Source of the DNA: Ureibacillus thermophilus
Lineage (GTDB): Bacteria > Bacillota > Bacilli > Bacillales_A > Planococcaceae
Assembly (NCBI RefSeq): GCF_042657185.1
Contig: NZ_JBHSNN010000010.1
Length of the DNA: 64,000 bases
Strand: one strand, 5' to 3'
In this document: positions 62,345 through 64,000 of the stretch, in pieces
How positions within the stretch are numbered: the stretch's first letter is position 1
How the letters are laid out: each line of letters opens with the position of its first letter
Position numbers and translations under genes: made by a program
The notes under the pieces: model-generated
Database searches by the model: none
Seen by the model: the letters and a program-made list of their open reading frames with translations, nothing else
What the model was told of the DNA's origin: nothing

Positions 62345-63078
62345 AAATACATGTGCTTACATTATTCCCGGAAATGTTTCCAGGGGTGTTTGGTTCATCC
62401 ATTTTAAAAAAAGCCCAAGAAAAAGGACTTGTGGAAATTCATGTTTCCAATATCCGAGATTTTAGCGACAATAAACATAAACAAGTAGACGATTATCCTT
62501 ATGGCGGGGGAGCGGGCATGGTATTGAAGCCGGAGCCGGTGTTTCGTGCGGTTGAGGAGATTACCCAAGGTAAGAATCCCCGAATCATCCTGATGTGTCC
62601 ACAAGGTGAAAGGTTTACTCAGAAGAAAGCGGAAGAGCTGGCGCAAGAAGAGGAACTGGTATTGATTTGTGGGCATTATGAAGGATACGATGAGCGCATA
62701 CGGGAGTATTTAGTGACCGATGAAATCTCGATTGGGGATTTTGTGCTCACAGGCGGTGAAATACCGGCAATGGCGGTCATTGATGCGGTCGTACGTTTAA
62801 TTCCAGGCGTATTGGGACAAGAAGCTTCCCATATTCATGATTCCTTTTCCACAGGGCTATTGGAGCATCCTCATTACACAAGACCCCAAGACTTTAGAGG
62901 AATGAAAGTGCCGGACGTGCTTCTCTCTGGAAACCATCAAAAAATTGAAGAATGGCGAATGGAACAGTCGCTGAAGCGCACTTTTGAGCGGAGACCTGAT
63001 TTATTGGAGCAAATGGAATTGACGCCAAAACAAAAGGCGTATATCGAAACATTAAAAAGAAAAAGTACAGAAAGATGA
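62341..63078 (+). CDS. trmD: tRNA (guanine-N1-37) methyltransferase TrmD
   Basis: TrmD methylates G37 of tRNAs and prevents frameshifting. The 245-residue SPOUT enzyme has the trefoil-knot motifs LICGHYEGYDERIREYLVTDEISIGDFVLTGGEIPAM, PYGGGAGMVLKPEP near residues 54-67, and HPHYTRPQDFRG. It overlaps rimM by ATGA and is followed by the rplS promoter. Confidence 0.97.
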   Translation: MKIHVLTLFPEMFPGVFGSSILKKAQEKGLVEIHVSNIRDFSDNKHKQVDDYPYGGGAGMVLKPEPVFRAVEEITQGKNPRIILMCPQGERFTQKKAEELAQEEELVLICGHYEGYDERIREYLVTDEISIGDFVLTGGEIPAMAVIDAVVRLIPGVLGQEASHIHDSFSTGLLEHPHYTRPQDFRGMKVPDVLLSGNHQKIEEWRMEQSLKRTFERRPDLLEQMELTPKQKAYIETLKRKSTER

Positions 63079-63148
63079 ATATTTTAAAAGCTGGATTAAT
63101 ATGAATAAACATCCCTTTTAGTAGATTGTTTGTCTCTTCGGATTTCGC

Positions 63149-63177
63149 TTGCATATTGACTTGAATTATGTTATTAT
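63149..63177 (+). promoter_or_regulatory. Promoter for rplS
   Basis: TTGCAT (63149-63154), a 17-base spacer and an extended -10 TGTTATTAT (TATTAT at 63172-63177). Confidence 0.7.
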
Positions 63178-63183
63178 TCACTT

Positions 63184-63245
63184 TGTGCTTCTATGGGAAG
63201 CGTTAATTACGATGTTCCGCTGTAGTGGCAATACTATATGAACAT
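63184..63245 (+). promoter_or_regulatory. Possible L19 ribosomal-protein leader
   Basis: Upstream of rplS, ATGTTC (63212-63217) pairs with GAACAT (63240-63245) and CCGCT pairs with AGTGG (63224-63228) inside. A structured leader before rplS is known in Bacilli (L19 leader). I recognise the place and a plausible fold, but have not matched the family model. Confidence 0.4.
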
Positions 63246-63267
63246 TCGATATAAGGGGAGAAAAAAG

Positions 63268-63612
63268 ATGTCAAATATTATTGCTGAAATTACAAAAGAA
63301 CAACTTCGCACAGACCTTCCTGAATTCCGTCCTGGTGATACAGTTCGCGTACACGTGAAAATTCTAGAAGGTAACCGCGAACGTATCCAAGCATTCGAAG
63401 GCGTTGTCATCAAACGTCGTGGCGGCGGAATCAGCGAAACATTTACTGTACGTAAAGTTTCTTACGGTGTAGGTGTTGAACGTACATTCCCTCTACACTC
63501 ACCAAAAATTGCGAAATTAGAAGTTGTTCGTCGTGGTAAAGTACGTCGTGCAAAACTTTACTATCTACGCAATTTACGCGGAAAAGCAGCACGTATCAAA
63601 GAAATTCTATAA
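63268..63612 (+). CDS. rplS: 50S ribosomal protein L19
   Basis: L19 lies at the subunit interface. The 114-residue protein begins MSNIIAEITKEQLRTDLPEF and has RPGDTVRVHVKI, EGVVIKRRGGGISETFTVRK and LHSPKIAKLEVVRRGKVRRAKLYYLRNLRGKAARIKE. ATG 63268 follows AGGGGAG; the frame opens at 63238 inside the leader. It follows trmD as in most Bacilli. Confidence 0.98.
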   Translation: MSNIIAEITKEQLRTDLPEFRPGDTVRVHVKILEGNRERIQAFEGVVIKRRGGGISETFTVRKVSYGVGVERTFPLHSPKIAKLEVVRRGKVRRAKLYYLRNLRGKAARIKEIL

Positions 63613-63622
63613 TTTTTCTACT

Positions 63623-63656
63623 AAGGGGGCTTTGTTTCAAAAAGCCTCCTTTCTTT
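63623..63656 (+). terminator. Terminator after rplS
   Basis: AAGGGGGCTTT (63623-63633) pairs with AAAGCCTCCTT (63641-63651) with one wobble, then a T-rich tract. Confidence 0.8.
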
Positions 63657-63719
63657 TGCTTGTCATGAAGTATAAAAATGGAATAGAATGTAGATAGCAG
63701 GTTTGGAGGGGACGCTCTC

Positions 63720-64000
63720 GTGGAAAAAGGCAAAAAAGAAAAAAGTGAGATTTGGGAATGGACGAAGGCGTTAATTATCGCTCTTCTCATTGCTGTCGTT
63801 ATACGATATTTTTTATTTACTCCCATCGTAGTTGATGGAGATTCTATGATGCCGACTTTAAAAGATGGGGACAAGATGATTGTCAATAAAATCGGTTATC
63901 GTTTAGGAGAACCAAAGAGATTTGATATCGTTGTGTTCCATGCTCCGGAAGGAAAAGACTATATTAAACGAGTTATCGGTCTTCCAGGGGAGCATATTGA
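63720..64000 (+). CDS. lepB: Signal peptidase I, 5' part, cut by window end
   Basis: Type I signal peptidase removes signal peptides from secreted proteins. The first 93 residues are visible: a charged N-terminus (VEKGKKEKSEIWEW), one transmembrane helix (ALIIALLIAVVIRYFLF), the catalytic serine in VDGDSMMPTL and the catalytic lysine in DYIKRVIGLPGE. The GTG start follows GGAGGG by 9 bases. The gene continues past the window. Location after rplS is common in Bacilli. Confidence 0.92.
   Translation, partial: MEKGKKEKSEIWEWTKALIIALLIAVVIRYFLFTPIVVDGDSMMPTLKDGDKMIVNKIGYRLGEPKRFDIVVFHAPEGKDYIKRVIGLPGEHI

Noticed and set aside
1..64000. CRISPR arrays, prophage, toxin-antitoxin, defence islands, tRNA or rRNA genes
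   Set aside because: None was seen. Nearly all sequence is accounted for by conserved housekeeping and sporulation genes with short gaps.

Overview
The window is a compact chromosomal core region of a low-GC, endospore-forming Firmicute. Sporulation genes (spoIIGA, sigE, sigG, spoVM) lie among division, pyrimidine, lipid and translation genes in an order that largely follows Bacillus subtilis from the end of its division cluster to rplS. The pattern of small locus losses relative to B. subtilis (murG, murB, ylmD, ylyA, remA, coaB, ylqD) suggests a relative in the Planococcaceae/Caryophanaceae group (Lysinibacillus or Ureibacillus type). That placement is an inference from gene order and protein similarity by eye, not from a search. 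Nearly every gene reads on the + strand; only rqcH and rpmB are on the - strand.

Layout. 1-5.9 kb: end of the division cluster (SpoVE/FtsW tail, DivIB, two DUF881 proteins, Sbp, FtsA, FtsZ). 6.2-8.6 kb: SpoIIGA, pro-SigE and SigG. 8.8-12.1 kb: ylm cluster and DivIVA (YlmC, YlmE, SepF, YlmG, YlmH/RqcP). 12.1-16.9 kb: T-box-controlled ileS, a 21-nt tandem repeat, lspA and an RluD-type pseudouridine synthase. 16.9-28.7 kb: complete pyr operon (R-P-B-C-AA-AB-K-D-F-E) with two PyrR RNA sites. 28.7-30.4 kb: rqcH on the - strand. 30.5-44.4 kb: yloC, gmk, rpoZ, a CoaC-only gene, priA, def, fmt, rsmB, rlmN, prpC, prkC, rsgA, rpe, thiN and spoVM. 44.5-49.2 kb: rpmB (-), the Asp23-family gene, fakA and recG. 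49.2-52.9 kb: FapR-controlled lipid genes (fapR, plsX, fabD, fabG, acpP). 53-64 kb: rncS, smc, ftsY, an IS110-like remnant, ylxM, ffh, rpsP, khpA, rimM, trmD, rplS and the start of a signal peptidase I gene cut by the window end.

Functional themes are septum formation and its sporulation switch, UMP synthesis under PyrR feedback, translation and ribosome quality control (RqcH with RqcP/YlmH, Def/Fmt, RsmB, RlmN, RsgA, RimM, TrmD), phospholipid initiation, and the SRP pathway (Ffh, FtsY, YlxM, signal peptidases).

I saw no defence system, prophage, CRISPR array, tRNA or rRNA gene, and no clearly new multi-gene system. The observations most worth following are cis-elements. One is a 41-nt near-perfect inverted repeat in the presumed 5' UTR of the RNase III gene. 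Another is a PyrR site before pyrB that appears wired to hide the Shine-Dalgarno sequence rather than to terminate transcription. The others are the phase-locked 21-nt repeat between ileS and lspA, a CoaC gene lacking its CoaB half, and a SpoVM with a lysine-rich tail.
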